DNA from: Porites lobata
Taxonomy: Eukaryota; Cnidaria; Anthozoa; Scleractinia; Poritidae
Length of the DNA stretch: 64,000 nucleotides
Direction: 5' to 3'
Assembly (NCBI GenBank): GCA_942486035.1
Contig: CALNXK010000020.1
Location: 3,272,501 to 3,336,500 of the forward strand
A model generated the notes under the pieces. The model was given only the letters and a program-made list of their open reading frames with translations. It was not told where the DNA came from and made no database searches. How positions within the stretch are numbered: the first letter of the stretch is position 1; each line of letters begins with the position of its first letter. A program made the position numbers and the translations under genes. Positions 1 through 10,275 of this stretch are shown here, piece by piece.

Positions 1-372
1 CAAAACCACTTAAACATAGCATTGTTAAACGTATTTTAGTATTTAAACGGTAGATATAGGCATATATTTATCCCCTAAAAATTTTTCATCTGTTCGGATT
101 TCCTAGCTGAAAGTCTAATGATCCGAAAATTATAGGGATCAAAACTTACCTTTTCGAAAATTCCAGCCAGAAAAAAGGCTCCCGAAAATTCTAGGTGACC
201 TTTTTAGGGTAAAAATCCGTTAAAAATAGGCAATTATACCATTATTTAGATGTTCGAAAATCCTAGGAGAGGCAGGCAAGCAAGAAATTTTACAACAAAT
301 GTTCCGAAAATTGTAGATCTCAAATCGTCTTCCGAACAGAGATTTTCCGAAAATTGTCGTTGGGTGCCCCTG
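1..372 (-). mobile_element. MITE, CAGGGGCACCCAACG family, copy 1 (edge-truncated)
   Basis: The right end at 358-372 reads CGTTGGGTGCCCCTG, the reverse complement of the terminus of the copy at 1753-2039. The body is an inverted match to that copy: shared blocks include the segments around 50-110 and 1920-1990. By alignment with the second copy, the missing terminal repeat should lie only about 20-30 bases before base 1. Nothing in it looks coding; the short reading frames are by-products. The superfamily is unknown, because the termini fit several TIR DNA transposon groups. Confidence 0.7.
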
Positions 373-555
373 AAAAAAGTACAGGAAACCGTGAGCCATG
401 GCAGACTGAACAGAGATATTTAGAGTCTCTTTTACGGAAAAGAGCAAACGTCAGATTCAAGTTGAGAATTTCACAACAAGAAACAGCGAACACTTGGTCA
501 CGTGGTACAAATTCACGTTTGCCGTTTGTCGCAAACGTGACTCTTGGCTCCAAAA

Positions 556-770
556 GGGAGCTTAAGCAACAGCGTTTTTGAGCGACGGACGTCAACCGGA
601 AGTGGGCTTTTTGCAACATTGGGCAGTGGATGGGTTCAAAATCCCGGGCAAAATCGTCTTTATAAGAGAAAAGAAACTTAGAAATACAAATTTTTTAGCG
701 TCAAGGCATATAAAAGAAGAGAAGGCCTCACTTCCGGTTGACGTGCATCGCTCAAAGTCGTCTTTGCTTA
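556..770. repeat. Foldback repeat interrupted at its right end
   Basis: The left arm (556-606, beginning GGGAGCTTAAGCAAC and containing GACGTCAACCGGAAGTG) is inverted at about 728-762 (CACTTCCGGTTGACGTGCAT). The right arm runs into the TTA that precedes the next element, so the PIF-like element probably landed in this older repeat. A related GGGAGCTTAAGCAACAACG terminus recurs at 52,671. No coding potential was seen. Confidence 0.55.
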
Positions 771-904
771 GGGACTGGTCAAAAAGTATAGGGGGGGGTG
801 GGCCGGAGCATTTGGAAATGTGGTTGATAAAAAACACATGACCCACCCCCTCCCTTCGGCACAAAAATGACTGACCCACCCCTAAAGCAAGGTTGGAAAT
901 TGCA

Positions 905-2320
905 TGACCCACCCCCTAGTTAAAACATGGATGTTCGGTTTCCTCTTGTTCTGTGCTTGACAAAATTTGTTGATACACTGCTACAACCAATATCAAAATC
1001 ACAGAAATCATACCTTTCACTGAAAAGACGAATGTGAAAAACCGAACATTTCTTCTTTCAATGGACGTTTAAATATGAGTCTTGACACAAATATACAGCA
1101 AAATGAGGGTATATTGAAATTTTCTGTCACAAAGCATATGAAAATTCAACAAATACAACCCATTCCTACACATTACTTGCCCGAAATGCTTAGATTAATC
1201 CTCAAAGAAAATTTCTTCCACTTCAGTGGAAAGCACTACCTACAAAACCATGGAACTGCAATGGGCACAAAGACAGCAGTTTTGATTCCTTTGCCAATGT
1301 TTTCATGACATATATTGAAACAACAACTCTAAGCAAAACTGTCTTTAGAACAACAGTTTGGAAATGCCACATACACGATATCTTTTCCCTATGGGACATG
1401 AGTAAACAAGACATCAAAGCCTTCATTGAACAAGCAAGCTTACATTACCCAACTAATGAATTCACAACCGAAACATTTGACACTGAGACTGCGTTTTTAG
1501 ACACGGTTGTATACAAAGGCACAAGATTCAAGGAAAAATCTATCCTTGATGCAAAGACACATTTTAATCAAACGGAAAGCTTCTTGCATACACATTTAAC
1601 CTCGTGTCACCCTCCAAATGTTAAAAAAAGAATTTGTCAAAGGCGAAGCCTTAAGAATCCTACAAAAAAACTCCTCAGAAACAACCTTTGAGGAAAATAA
1701 TTCAAATTTAAAAAAAAAAACGCTTGATGGACGGAGGCTACCCACAATCTTTCAGGGGCACCCAACGTCAATTTTCGGAAAATAACTGTTCGAAAGACGA
1801 TTTGAGATCTAGAATTGTCGGAACATTTGCTGTAAAACTTGTTGTTTGTCTGCCCCTCCAAGGATTTTCGAACATGTAAAAAAACGGTATAATTGCCTAT
1901 TTTTTTAACCCTATAATTTTCATATCACTAGACTTTCAGCTAGGAGATCCAAACAGATGGAAAATTTTTAGGGGATAAAAATATGCCTATATCTACTGTT
2001 TAAATTGGTTTTGAAGTATATTCTCGTTGGGTGCCCCCTATCTTTGATAGAAAACCTACTATCAGAAATAAAATTCACAAAAGGGAGTCTAAACTCCTAA
2101 AACAAAACAACAAGGAGGAAAAAGAAATATTGCCATTCGTGACACAATACCAGCCCTCAGTGTCTACTATAAAGGAAGCTTGAATGAAAAAATGGAATCT
2201 TACACAAAACCAACTATAACTTCAATAAGTTTTTAAAGAACCACCAATCATTTCCTTGCAAAAAAGAAGAAAAACGGTTCACAGAGGGTTCCACGCCCGT
2301 ATAGATGTGCGGCCTTTCAA
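905..2320 (+). pseudogene. Penelope-like element reverse transcriptase fragment (decayed)
   Basis: Conceptual translation in shifting frames resembles the reverse transcriptase of Penelope-like retroelements. At 1075-1308 there is a block with the HYLQNHGTAMGTK motif typical of that family. At 1305-1691 a second frame contains a DIFSLWD block (the position of the active-site aspartates, here degenerate), then FLDTVVYKG and THLTSCHPPNVKK. Homology resumes at 2040-2250, after the MITE at 1753-2039, with an LPFVTQYQPSVST-like stretch in which one frame has stop codons. Multiple frameshifts and stops make it non-functional, and no GIY-YIG endonuclease domain was seen. It lies wholly inside the PIF-like element, so it was either captured by that element or inserted into it. 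Confidence 0.7.
1753..2039 (+). mobile_element. MITE, CAGGGGCACCCAACG family, copy 2 (complete)
   Basis: The left terminus is CAGGGGCACCCAACG and the right terminus is CGTTGGGTGCCCCCT. Perfect 6-bp target duplications ATCTTT flank it at 1747-1752 and 2040-2045. Conceptually removing the element makes the Penelope-like reading frame continue directly across the junction, which independently supports the boundaries. It is 287 bp long and non-coding. It is inverted relative to copy 1, and a third copy lies at 38,200-38,684. Confidence 0.8.
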
Positions 2321-2802
2321 CCTTTGTATTTTCTCGCACAACAGGTTTGTGAGTATTTTAGTATTTTTATGATTCCAGTTGGCTGTGTTTTATATAACAA
2401 GTATAGTCAACTGTCTTGTTAGTAGTTAGAAAAAATAGGGTGACCCACCCCCTAAGGGTAGCTGAAAATTGCACGACCCACCCCTTGCGCAAGGCTCAAA
2501 ACCTCATGACCCACCCCCTCTCTGCTCCGGCCCACCCCCCTCTATACTTTTTGACCAGTCCCTTAGGGTCTCTAATGTGAAGACAACTGTGTGCAAGACC
2601 TGCGCGCGCTCTCTTAAGTTTCTCTTCCAATGACTGTCGCAAACGTAAGTGATAACGGTAGTGTTTTTTTTTTTGAATATCGAGCCACTAGCGCAAGCTG
2701 TAAATAACTGAAGACATAAGTTTCAAAGTAAACTGAGTACTGCGTTAAAGAGGGCACGATGTGTTGAGCCTCACGTAGTCAGGCCCCTTTGCATGGACTA
2801 AA

Positions 2803-3739
2803 ATGGCCTCGAAAACGCTTACTTTGCATATGGATTTTCACAAAAGCTTACCTACACCAAAGGTGTCTTCTCAAGACTGGTATTACTCAAAAAAGCTCAG
2901 AACAAGCCTAATGGGTATATACTGCGCAAACCAGGAGGTTATACACTGTTTTATGTACGACGAGTCTATTGCTGGTGTAGGCCCAAATGAAGTGATCTCA
3001 ATCTTGGACTATTTTCTCAAAAAACTTCAGACGGAGCAAGGCCGAGACAGGTATGACCATCTTATAGTGTGGTGTGACAATTCTCCGGCTCAGTTTAAGC
3101 AAAACTTTCTATTTTTTTATATGGATTACCTGGTCACAAGAGGAGACTTCCTACGAACAGACTTAAAATTTTTGTTGGAGGGCCACTCGTATAGTGTGTG
3201 CGATAGATATTTTGGAAACATTCAAAAAAGTTTTTAACGCCCAAGAGAAAATTGAAACACCCAAAGACTGGGAAAACGTTCTAGTCAGCAGTGGTTTATC
3301 AAACGTCAAGGTCTATTGGGTAGGTCTGGACATGATAAAGGACTACAAGTCATTTTTAAAGTTAAAATACGTCAGTAGAAACGAAGATTTACAGCACGAG
3401 AAATTTGAGGTCAAAGAAATCGCGTGGATTAATGTTGGAATTGGGGAACAGCCTGATGACAGGGGCAATCTGAAAGTTGTAGATCATCCCGACTGCGCCT
3501 TCGTGCGTTTCACTATTGACCCAAAACAGCAACCCAGGCTAGTTTCGTACACAAAGAAAAGGCAAGCAACTCCACTGCGAATAGACCTACTGACCACACT
3601 GAGGCAGGAACTAAGGCCAATTCGTGAAGATGTAAAGCAGCAGTGTCTAAATCTAGCTAGAAAATATTTAAGTGAACGTGCCGAGCGTTTTTATGCTGCC
3701 CTACCATGTATCCAAGAGGGCAGCGAGATTGACGATTGA
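2803..3739 (+). pseudogene. DUF7869-type protein, one frameshift (3' exon or pseudogene)
   Basis: Two overlapping frames, 2803-3237 (144 aa) and 3194-3739 (181 aa), together read as one polypeptide of about 310 residues. The first contains LTLHMDFHKSL, LIVWCDNSPAQFKQN and the GHSYSVCDRYFG block. These match the conserved blocks of DUF7869, a family found in invertebrate and transposon-associated proteins, and their spaced acidic residues recall an RNase-H-like fold. The frame breaks at the A6 run around 3225-3231; one extra A would explain it. An in-frame stop at 2776-2778 is followed by AG at 2780-2782, so an upstream exon spliced here is possible. The second frame ends cleanly at 3739. The function is unknown. 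It may be host-derived or part of a mobile element. Confidence 0.6.
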
Positions 3740-4467
3740 AGGTTATCATTATATACCTTTCACTTGAACATTAATCGTGTGTCCTAATTAGCTTCCTCTT
3801 TAACGCAGCACCTCAGTTTCCTTCGCCTTGCCTAGAACCTGGATTTTTCAAAGTTATCCTAAACAGGTTATTCTTTTTAATATATAAATGGTAGTTAGTA
3901 CAGGTTAAGGCTATTTAGGTTCTTACATAGGTTATGTTCTGAATAAGAACCATACAATATAGCCAAGAGAATTTAGTGGTTCAACTTATTCCTCATATAA
4001 AATCTGCACACCAAATAAGTATTGACCTCATTGGCATTTGAACAGTCCAGTTAGAGCGATAATGCAGGTATGTCTTCAAAGAGGATTCTGAACAGTGACT
4101 GATCTAACTTTTGCCCAAGGGTACAGGCAAATTTTTTCAGAGATTTTAGAAACTAAGAAATTGTTTCAATTTCTAGACTAAACAGGTTCTTAAAATATAG
4201 GTTCTTAGGCAAGGGGTTTCACTGTATAGCACCATTTTATCATTCGCTAATAAATAAATCGTTGTTGTTGTTGAAAACTACTGTTTGCTGCTTGACCGTT
4301 CCGGTACGACAGTGAGTTAGAAAGCTACACTAGCCAATGGTTTGGATTCTGAGATAGGTACCTTTTTCTAAAATCAGACAGATATATATATACGTGTAAT
4401 AAAGTGGCTAAAGCCGTTAAACAGTGCTCAATACACTTTTTAAGTGTAGAGCTTTGAATAAGAAGAT
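3740..4467. other. Intergenic stretch, no gene seen
   Basis: AT-rich sequence without a credible reading frame. At 4247-4275 an AATAAATAAATCG run followed by (GTT)n resembles the 3' tail of a LINE or SINE. A short TA microsatellite lies at 4383-4393. The last 15 bases before 4473 are the outer part of the split hairpin described at 24,386-24,500. Confidence 0.5.
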
Positions 4468-4472
4468 ATAAC

Positions 4473-4676
4473 TGTAGTACCGGTTAGGTTAAAACCTGTA
4501 GGTTAAAACACACTTTATTCACGACCGTTACACTCCGAACTCAGAACGCTAACCCACTCGAATAAATTACAACACACGCTATCTATAGTACATGCAAATT
4601 ACGTAATTCCCGTGTGTATTACATCACATTCATTCTCTCGCTTCTACGCGCTTGAATTAGCATCGTATACACTACA
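4473..4676 (-). repeat. 3' LTR of the Gypsy-like element
   Basis: This 204-bp sequence begins TGTAGTACCGG and ends GTATACACTACA on the plus strand. It matches 24,017-24,385 almost base for base once the MITE in the latter is ignored. Differences seen by eye are a roughly 14-bp duplication near 4487-4502 and an A/C change in CTTGAATTAG versus CTTGCATTAG. Such near-identity implies a recent insertion. Confidence 0.92.
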
Positions 4677-4687
4677 TTCCCTTCTTT
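4677..4687 (-). other. Polypurine tract of the Gypsy-like element
   Basis: On the minus strand, AAAGAAGGGAA directly abuts the TG start of the 3' LTR. This is the expected position and composition of the plus-strand primer in LTR retrotransposons. Confidence 0.75.
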
Positions 4688-4798
4688 GATCAAATTTGGC
4701 AGGAAGGCAGTTTTTAAAGGCTGCAAAAACCCTAAATGTTCAGCAAAACAAAGTCTTTGAATTAAACTAGACAAAACAGAAAAAAAAAGAAGAAGTCC

Positions 4799-5620
4799 CA
4801 CTGGACGAAAAAACGGATTTACCTCTATAGCAAATTTGGAGCAAATCATCTGCAAATGCCACATTTGCTTAATTTTGCTCAATTTTGCCACATGACATAG
4901 GACCAACTTTGCCATAATTTTGCATTAGTGGCAAAGGTGGTAAATGCCGTATTTGCCCCGTGTGTAAAAACAAGGATAACCTTTACTTTATCAAGGCATT
5001 TACAGGGGTGTCAAACTTGATAGCAAAACTGACATTTGTCAGGTTTTTGCCCAAATGGGCAAAAGCGATGGAAGATGAATTTTTGAATGCTTTTGCTCTC
5101 AATAGCAAATTCGGTCAAAGTAGTAATTTGCCACATTTTTGCTCAATGTAGCAAAAGTGACCAAAACTCATTTTTCAACAGTTTTGCCCAGGATAGTAAA
5201 TCTGAGCAAAACATCACTTTATTTGTGTATCGCCCAGTGTAGTAAATGAGGTCAAATTATCACTTCTTCCGTATCTTTGCTCAGTGTGGCAAATATGATC
5301 AAAATAGGCGTTTGCCACTGTTTTGCTCAGGGTAGCAAATTTGGCCAAATACCACTTTATTCTCAATTTTGCTCAGGATGGCAGATATGATCACAGCATG
5401 AAAATGGAGATTTACGCAAAATTAAAGGTTGCGTAAACCTGCGTAAAGTTGGTCATCCAACTTTACGCAAACTTTCCACGGCGCGTAAAGGTTTGTAAAG
5501 GTAAATTTACGCGCTCGGCTCTTAAAGGTTTCGTAAAGCTAGCATAAAGTTGTTGTAACAGCTTTACGCTCATTTACGCTACAAGTAAAGGTTTAGTAAG
5601 GTTGTCATATAATGCTAGCT
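4799..5620 (+). repeat. Left arm of the large element, subterminal word repeats
   Basis: From 4820 to 5390 variants of AGCAAATTTGGTCAAA recur roughly every 25-50 bases in both orientations. From 5400 to 5620 the repeated words change to GCGTAAAGG and TTTACGC. The arrangement is mirrored at 11,950-12,400: the segment around 5385-5425 (ATGATCACAGCATGAAAA) is inverted at about 12,190-12,215. Dense short subterminal repeats often serve as transposase binding sites in TIR elements; that role here is inferred. Confidence 0.65.
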
Positions 5621-6163
5621 TCCTAACAGCAATTTATTCCCGGCACTGTTTTTAGTAAGTCGTTTGTGTCCTGATACTAGTTCGCATAGTTTTTTTGATC
5701 ACTCATTTGGTGTTCGATGTTGGTGTGCGATGTAAACAAGCCAACCACGCAAATTTTTTTTGGTGGTGCGAACGACTTCGTACACGCTTAAAAATGACGC
5801 TGAAAGGAAAATTCTGCTGGCAGAGTTCATGCAAAGACATAGCTTGCGACTGTGCGGCAATTTTCGAAAAACGGCATATCTGTCGCGGCAAACACAATAG
5901 CCTTCAATACTCAGTAGTATTGCCTCATTGATTTCAGTCAGTATAAGGTGTTTCTTCCTTAACGGTCACCTCTCTACACGGGCCATTTTTGTTTTGTTTT
6001 GTTTTTTTTTCGGCGGACGGTCCACACATGACATACATTTACTCTTCTTTCAACCTCTCTACTATGGCCACTTTCTTCGATGTCCCTAAGGTGGCCGTTG
6101 TAGAGAGTTTCAACTGTAATTTCATCAAATTGAAATAATTGGAAAATAAAGAAGGGACACCTT
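5621..6163. other. Non-coding stretch in the large element
   Basis: No supported gene. Overlapping frames on both strands at 5695-5931 show no recognised motif. A T-rich run (GTTTTGTTTTGTTTTTTTTT) lies near 5990-6010. Confidence 0.4.
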
Positions 6164-6485
6164 GGGCGCTTTCCATTTAGGAAAAAAACCCGGAAATTTC
6201 GGTGGTAGCAAAAGTGGAATTTCCGATTGGTAAAAAGTTGTTCCATTTGGTCGTAAACCCCGGTACGTGGCGGTACCCGACCGTGGACCTGGAACTGGTA
6301 CAAAACTACGAGAAACGTAAATGGAACACGACATTCCGTTCGGAATTTCCAACCGGGAAAACGGGACCACCTTTTTAGATTTTTCACTTTTTCTGGGAAT
6401 TTTCCAGTGGGACGAACCGACGAAACGTGTTCCATTTACCGCCGAACCGGAAATTCCGGAAATTTTGACTAAATGGAAAGCGCCC
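6164..6485. mobile_element. MITE with GGGCGCTTTCCATTTA termini
   Basis: The left end GGGCGCTTTCCATTTA at 6164 matches the inverted right end TAAATGGAAAGCGCCC ending at 6485. Inverted CCGGAAATTTC/GGAATTTCC-type blocks continue inward. The body is about 320 bp with several TTCC/GGAA palindromes. Flanking duplications are not clear. The overlapping frames on both strands follow from the symmetry and are not genes. Confidence 0.65.
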
Positions 6486-7270
6486 CTGGTCAGCGGGCTT
6501 GTTCCTTTGCACATGCTCAATCATGTTCGTTGATTTGGCGTCCATTTTGAAAGTGTCCAACGGTTTCAAACTTGCTTCTTTGAAAGGTTGGAGATCGTTC
6601 ATATAAATTATTATGCTTCTTGATAGCATCACAGGACATCTTATAGGTTGTACAATTTATAGTGGCACTATCAGCCTTTAGAAATCGATCACTTCTCAAG
6701 TGTGCAGCAACCCTTTCGGGACGAGATACTCAGTCAGAAATGGAGACAGAAACATCGTGTGAAGCGCAAGCATTAACACTGGAATGTTCACAACACAGAC
6801 CAAGACTGTATTACACGTATTACTAAGGCTCTTCGATACTCAAGATCTCGCTGAAAAGAGCAGATAGTAAGGCAAGGTAAGTTGTCCTGGCTCGCCTTTT
6901 CTCTAACTTTTTAAGCTTAATTCCAACTTGTTTATGACGAGTTCGAATGACTGTCTCAAGTACTCAGTAACTAACATTTCAGTGAGCAATGAAACCAGCA
7001 TTAACCGTTTAAAGTAAATTATAACTAAACATGTGTATTTATTTGGCATAACCTTTCAATACTAAGCAAGCAACGAGACCATGACGTTGAAGATGATAAT
7101 GCATGTAAAATCATGTAAGGACTTTGGGGGTCTGAAAGAGTAGAATTTCCTTGTTTTGTACTGGAAAATAGGAGTTTGGTCACTGGTACTGGGAATTACT
7201 AAAAGAAAATAATGGAATTAAGAAAGGACATCTGTATAAAGTAAGCTTACATGTAATGTGATACAAACAT

Positions 7271-7500
7271 CAGCGTGCAAAGAAAGTACTGTCCGATGGC
7301 CCAGGGCTAGTGGATTTTGCTATTGGGCTAGTGAATTCTGTTTTTATCTTGCCCGACGGGCAAGTGATGTTGTATGAGGGATTTGAATAACAGAAGAACA
7401 AAACATTTTTGGGGCTAGTTGAAATGACGTCTGGGCTAGTAAATGCTAGCTTCAGCTTGCCCAAAGGGCAAGCTGTAAAAATGATTTTCTTTGCACCCTG
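7271..7500 (+). mobile_element. hAT-like MITE (CAGNGTGCAAAGAAA ends), copy 1
   Basis: The left end CAGCGTGCAAAGAAA and right end TTTCTTTGCACCCTG are inverted. Perfect 5-bp target duplications AACAT lie at 7266-7270 and 7501-7505. CAGNG termini are typical of hAT elements, and a 5-bp duplication fits the hAT5 subgroup. Internal TTGCCC-GGGCAA palindromes occur twice. Non-coding. Confidence 0.75.
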
Positions 7501-7505
7501 AACAT

Positions 7506-8570
7506 TCTTATGAAAATTTTCACAGACTGTAGAGGAACTAATAAACAGAATAGAAAAGTGTTAACAAGTGTTGAATTTGCAAGTAGGCAAAGATAATCTA
7601 CGTAGTCTGGTTCTATATTTTCATGCGTCAGTCAATAACAAACCCAAGCTTCCCAATTCCCCGGGCAGTCATAGCGTCATAAGTGGTGAATAATTTAACA
7701 GCATGCATGTATTTTTTGAAGCAGGTACAAAAGTTTATTTTTGATAATGATGTGGGTTTTAACTTAAATGAACAGAGAATGAATAGACATTATCATGAGT
7801 CTTTCAATGCATAGCTAATGCAGACCATGATTGAATTAGAATGTATTTTCATGTAAGTGGCAAAATAGTTGTTAACATCTTCACAGTTTCATACCTTCAT
7901 CTGCAGTTCAAAGTATGATTCATTTCATATATTACCATTAATTTTAATCTTCATTGTGCACTGCTCCTATGAAATTACATTGTGGTTCTTGAGAGGATAC
8001 AGTGCAGCACATACTGTCAGGAAATTGAATGCCTTACTTTTTGGGAAGCAAAGTACACAGTCATGTTAGAATTAACCAGAAATTGTTCTGTTTGCACCAT
8101 AGTTGTATCGTCAGTAAATCTAGGTTTAAAGGAAAATAAAATTTAAAGAAACAAGTTGTGAAAGATAAGACTCTTAAGAGAGTCATATAAGTCATAGCTG
8201 TTTTGGATTCTCTTGTCTACATACACCATTATTAATCTGCAAATACAACTGTCTCTCTTGTGAAATGTCCCTGGTGGCAAGGAAAGAAAATAGGCTGCTT
8301 TATTTACAGGGTATACTGTACATTATTATTAGGCGGCATTGTTTTCAAGATTGAGGATAAGGGCTTTAAATAGCAAAGTGGCTTCACTCCTGTTACATTA
8401 ACTAGGAACCTTGAACGTTTCGTATTAAAAAGGAAAAAAAATATATTAGGTAAAGTTTCAGGAAAATTTGAAACTTTTGGGAATAAGGTGCTTATATGTT
8501 TCTATATTTTCCCTGAAAGTCTTTGGTGGAGCTCATGAGAAGGCTAGGAATGTTTATTGATTTGGAACTT
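7506..8570. other. Non-coding AT-rich stretch
   Basis: No reading frame with recognisable protein features and no strong repeat was noticed in this kilobase. It is interior sequence of the large element. Confidence 0.4.
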
Positions 8571-8573
8571 TAG

Positions 8574-8932
8574 TCCGGGACAGGTAGAAATTTAGTTCGA
8601 ACATGTAAACCTTCGATATGACTTGTCCGTGGGACAAGCACATTTTTAATTAGAAAAATAAAGATAAGAAACAGTTGCCTTAAATATTCCATTTAACTTT
8701 GCCATTCCACTGCCAGTCGTTTCATCCATTTGCTTTTTACAAGCTCTGTTGTAGGTTTAATTCAAAAATAATATACAAGGGTAATAATGTGATTAAATAA
8801 TGTGATTAAAAACATTAAATGCTCGTTGCAAGCTAAACTTTTTGGACAAGAACTCTAGGTTTCGGACAACCAAATTTAATGTATTGCTTGTGTGAAGGAC
8901 AAGTGGATAGGAAAATTTCTCTCTTACCAGGG
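8574..8932 (+). repeat. Interspersed repeat R1, copy 1
   Basis: This shares long blocks with 40,497-40,906: GGGACAGGTAGAAATTTAGT near the left end, GTCCGTGGGACAAG, an AT-rich middle, then TTGGACAACCAAA and GGACAAGTGGATA at the right end. Internal CTTGTCC/GGACAAG words are inverted. No protein is encoded. It directly abuts the second hAT-like MITE at 8938. Confidence 0.7.
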
Positions 8933-8937
8933 TGCAA

Positions 8938-9177
8938 AGAAGGTGATTTTTAAAGCTTGCCATTCGGGCAAGCTGAAGCTAGCATATACTAGCCCAAATG
9001 TCATTTCAACTAGCCCCCAAACCGTTTTGATGAGCAGAATTGATTTCACAGTTCTTTAATTTGAATTCCTCAAAAAAACTTCACTTGCCCATCGGGCAAG
9101 TTAAGTTCAAAATTCACTAGCTCGATAGCAAAATCCACTAGCCCCGGGCTATCGGACACTACTTTCTTTGCGCACTG
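8938..9177 (-). mobile_element. hAT-like MITE, copy 2 (inverted to copy 1)
   Basis: The left end CAGGGTGCAAAGAA and right end CTTTCTTTGCGCACTG are inverted. Perfect 5-bp duplications CTTAC lie at 8933-8937 and 9178-9182. The body aligns with 7271-7500 in the opposite orientation. Two copies with independent 5-bp duplications make the family boundary firm. Confidence 0.75.
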
Positions 9178-9420
9178 CTTACTCTCTAATAATAATAATG
9201 TACATCCAGTGGTTTTTCATAGCACTTTACAACAATACTAATGGATGATACTTTTATAAAACTGCATACATTAAAATAAAAAAAGATATACATTGTAAAA
9301 CATTGAACTCTAATAATATAATAAACCATTGTTGATAAATTTAACATATATATATGCTTCAGTCTCCCCGACTAGTAAGGCACTGTGCCTGTGTTATAAG
9401 ACATGAGACTTTAATAAAGT

Positions 9421-9421
<1 letters not shown>

Positions 9422-9455
<34 letters not shown>
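9422..9455. repeat. (ATT)n microsatellite
   Basis: A run of about eleven ATT/TTA units. A shorter similar run is at about 13,362-13,381. Confidence 0.9.
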
Positions 9456-9839
9456 GGGTTTCCATGTAGCATTTTACCCTGATTTTCACTCAACTGCAAG
9501 TAGGGTTCTAAATGTAAAATTAATATTATTGCCTTTAAGGAAAGCCTTTAACTCATACTAGTCAAACATTTTGAATCTTTAACAGTCAGATGAATCTTAT
9601 TCAGTTGTGTGAATTTGTGGACATTGAAATCATTTGCTACTCAGGTTTTGCACTGTTATTAGACCACTTGTGGAAAATGCCTTATCATTTTTTTCACATT
9701 TTTAGTCTTGGTTTGTGAAAAGAGGCATGTGGGGAACCCTGTGTCAAGTAAAATTGTGCTGATTGTAGTAATTTGGCCATGAGTGTAGGAAAAAATATTA
9801 TTAATTTGTAATAGCAGGCGGTCTCCTCTGGCAACTTAG

Positions 9840-10275
9840 GGGGTGTTTACATGACACCGGGGCAACTTCTGCCCTGGAGCGAGTTCACTCCAGTTCCCTC
9901 TCATAGCTCTATATTTGTTTACATGATACCACCACAAAATGTCATGCAGGCGCGAGTCACCCCAGCATGAGTTCACCCCGGTTCTTGTACCGGGGCGAGA
10001 ATTTCACTCTGGTACAAAATCTCATGGCAGTATCATGTAAATGCGAAACGACCACCCGTTTCGGCATGAAATCGGTCTGCCGGTAGACTGGAATGGGTAG
10101 CGCATGCGTAATGTTTGCGATTTTGAATCACACTTGTATTTTATCAACATGAAGTGTACCTTCAAATAGCGAGATATGAAATGACTCAGTCATAATGTAA
10201 ACCCGATACAAAATCGAAAAGTCATCCCAGTATGAGACTCGCGCCGGTGTGAGTTTTCTCATGTAAACACCCCCC
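9840..10275. mobile_element. PIF-like MITE with GGGGGTGTTTACATGA ends, copy 1
   Basis: GGGGGTGTTTACATGA at 9840 is inverted as TCATGTAAACACCCCCC ending at 10,275. TTA flanks both sides (9837-9839, 10,276-10,278). The body contains repeated words such as TTTACATGATACC and GAGTTCACCCCGG. An inverted, longer-diverged relative lies at 58,570-58,987. Confidence 0.75.

Larger units (their letters stand above)
771..2562. mobile_element. PIF/Harbinger-like TIR element, 1.8 kb, non-autonomous
   Basis: The ends are inverted: GGGACTGGTCAAAAAGTATA at 771 matches TATACTTTTTGACCAGTCCC ending at 2562, and the match continues through a G-run and GGGCCGGAG. The trinucleotide TTA flanks both sides (768-770 and 2563-2565). 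Repeated GACCCACCCC words lie just inside both ends (about 840-915 and 2443-2520). A 3-bp TTA/TAA target duplication with GG-rich termini is typical of PIF/Harbinger elements. No transposase is visible; the interior is a Penelope-like fragment carrying a nested MITE. Confidence 0.65.

Noticed and set aside
3190..3240. Programmed ribosomal frameshift in the DUF7869 gene at the A6-G run
   Set aside because: The reading phase does not match a -1 slippery heptamer and the required shift is +1; an extra base is simpler.
4790..4803. Target duplication for the 14.8-kb element
   Set aside because: Left flank AGAAGTCC and right flank ATCGATCC share only TCC and scattered bases; not convincing.
5974..6632. 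Several overlapping frames (up to 153 residues)
   Set aside because: They cross a symmetric MITE (6164-6485) and are open on both strands because of its palindromic composition.
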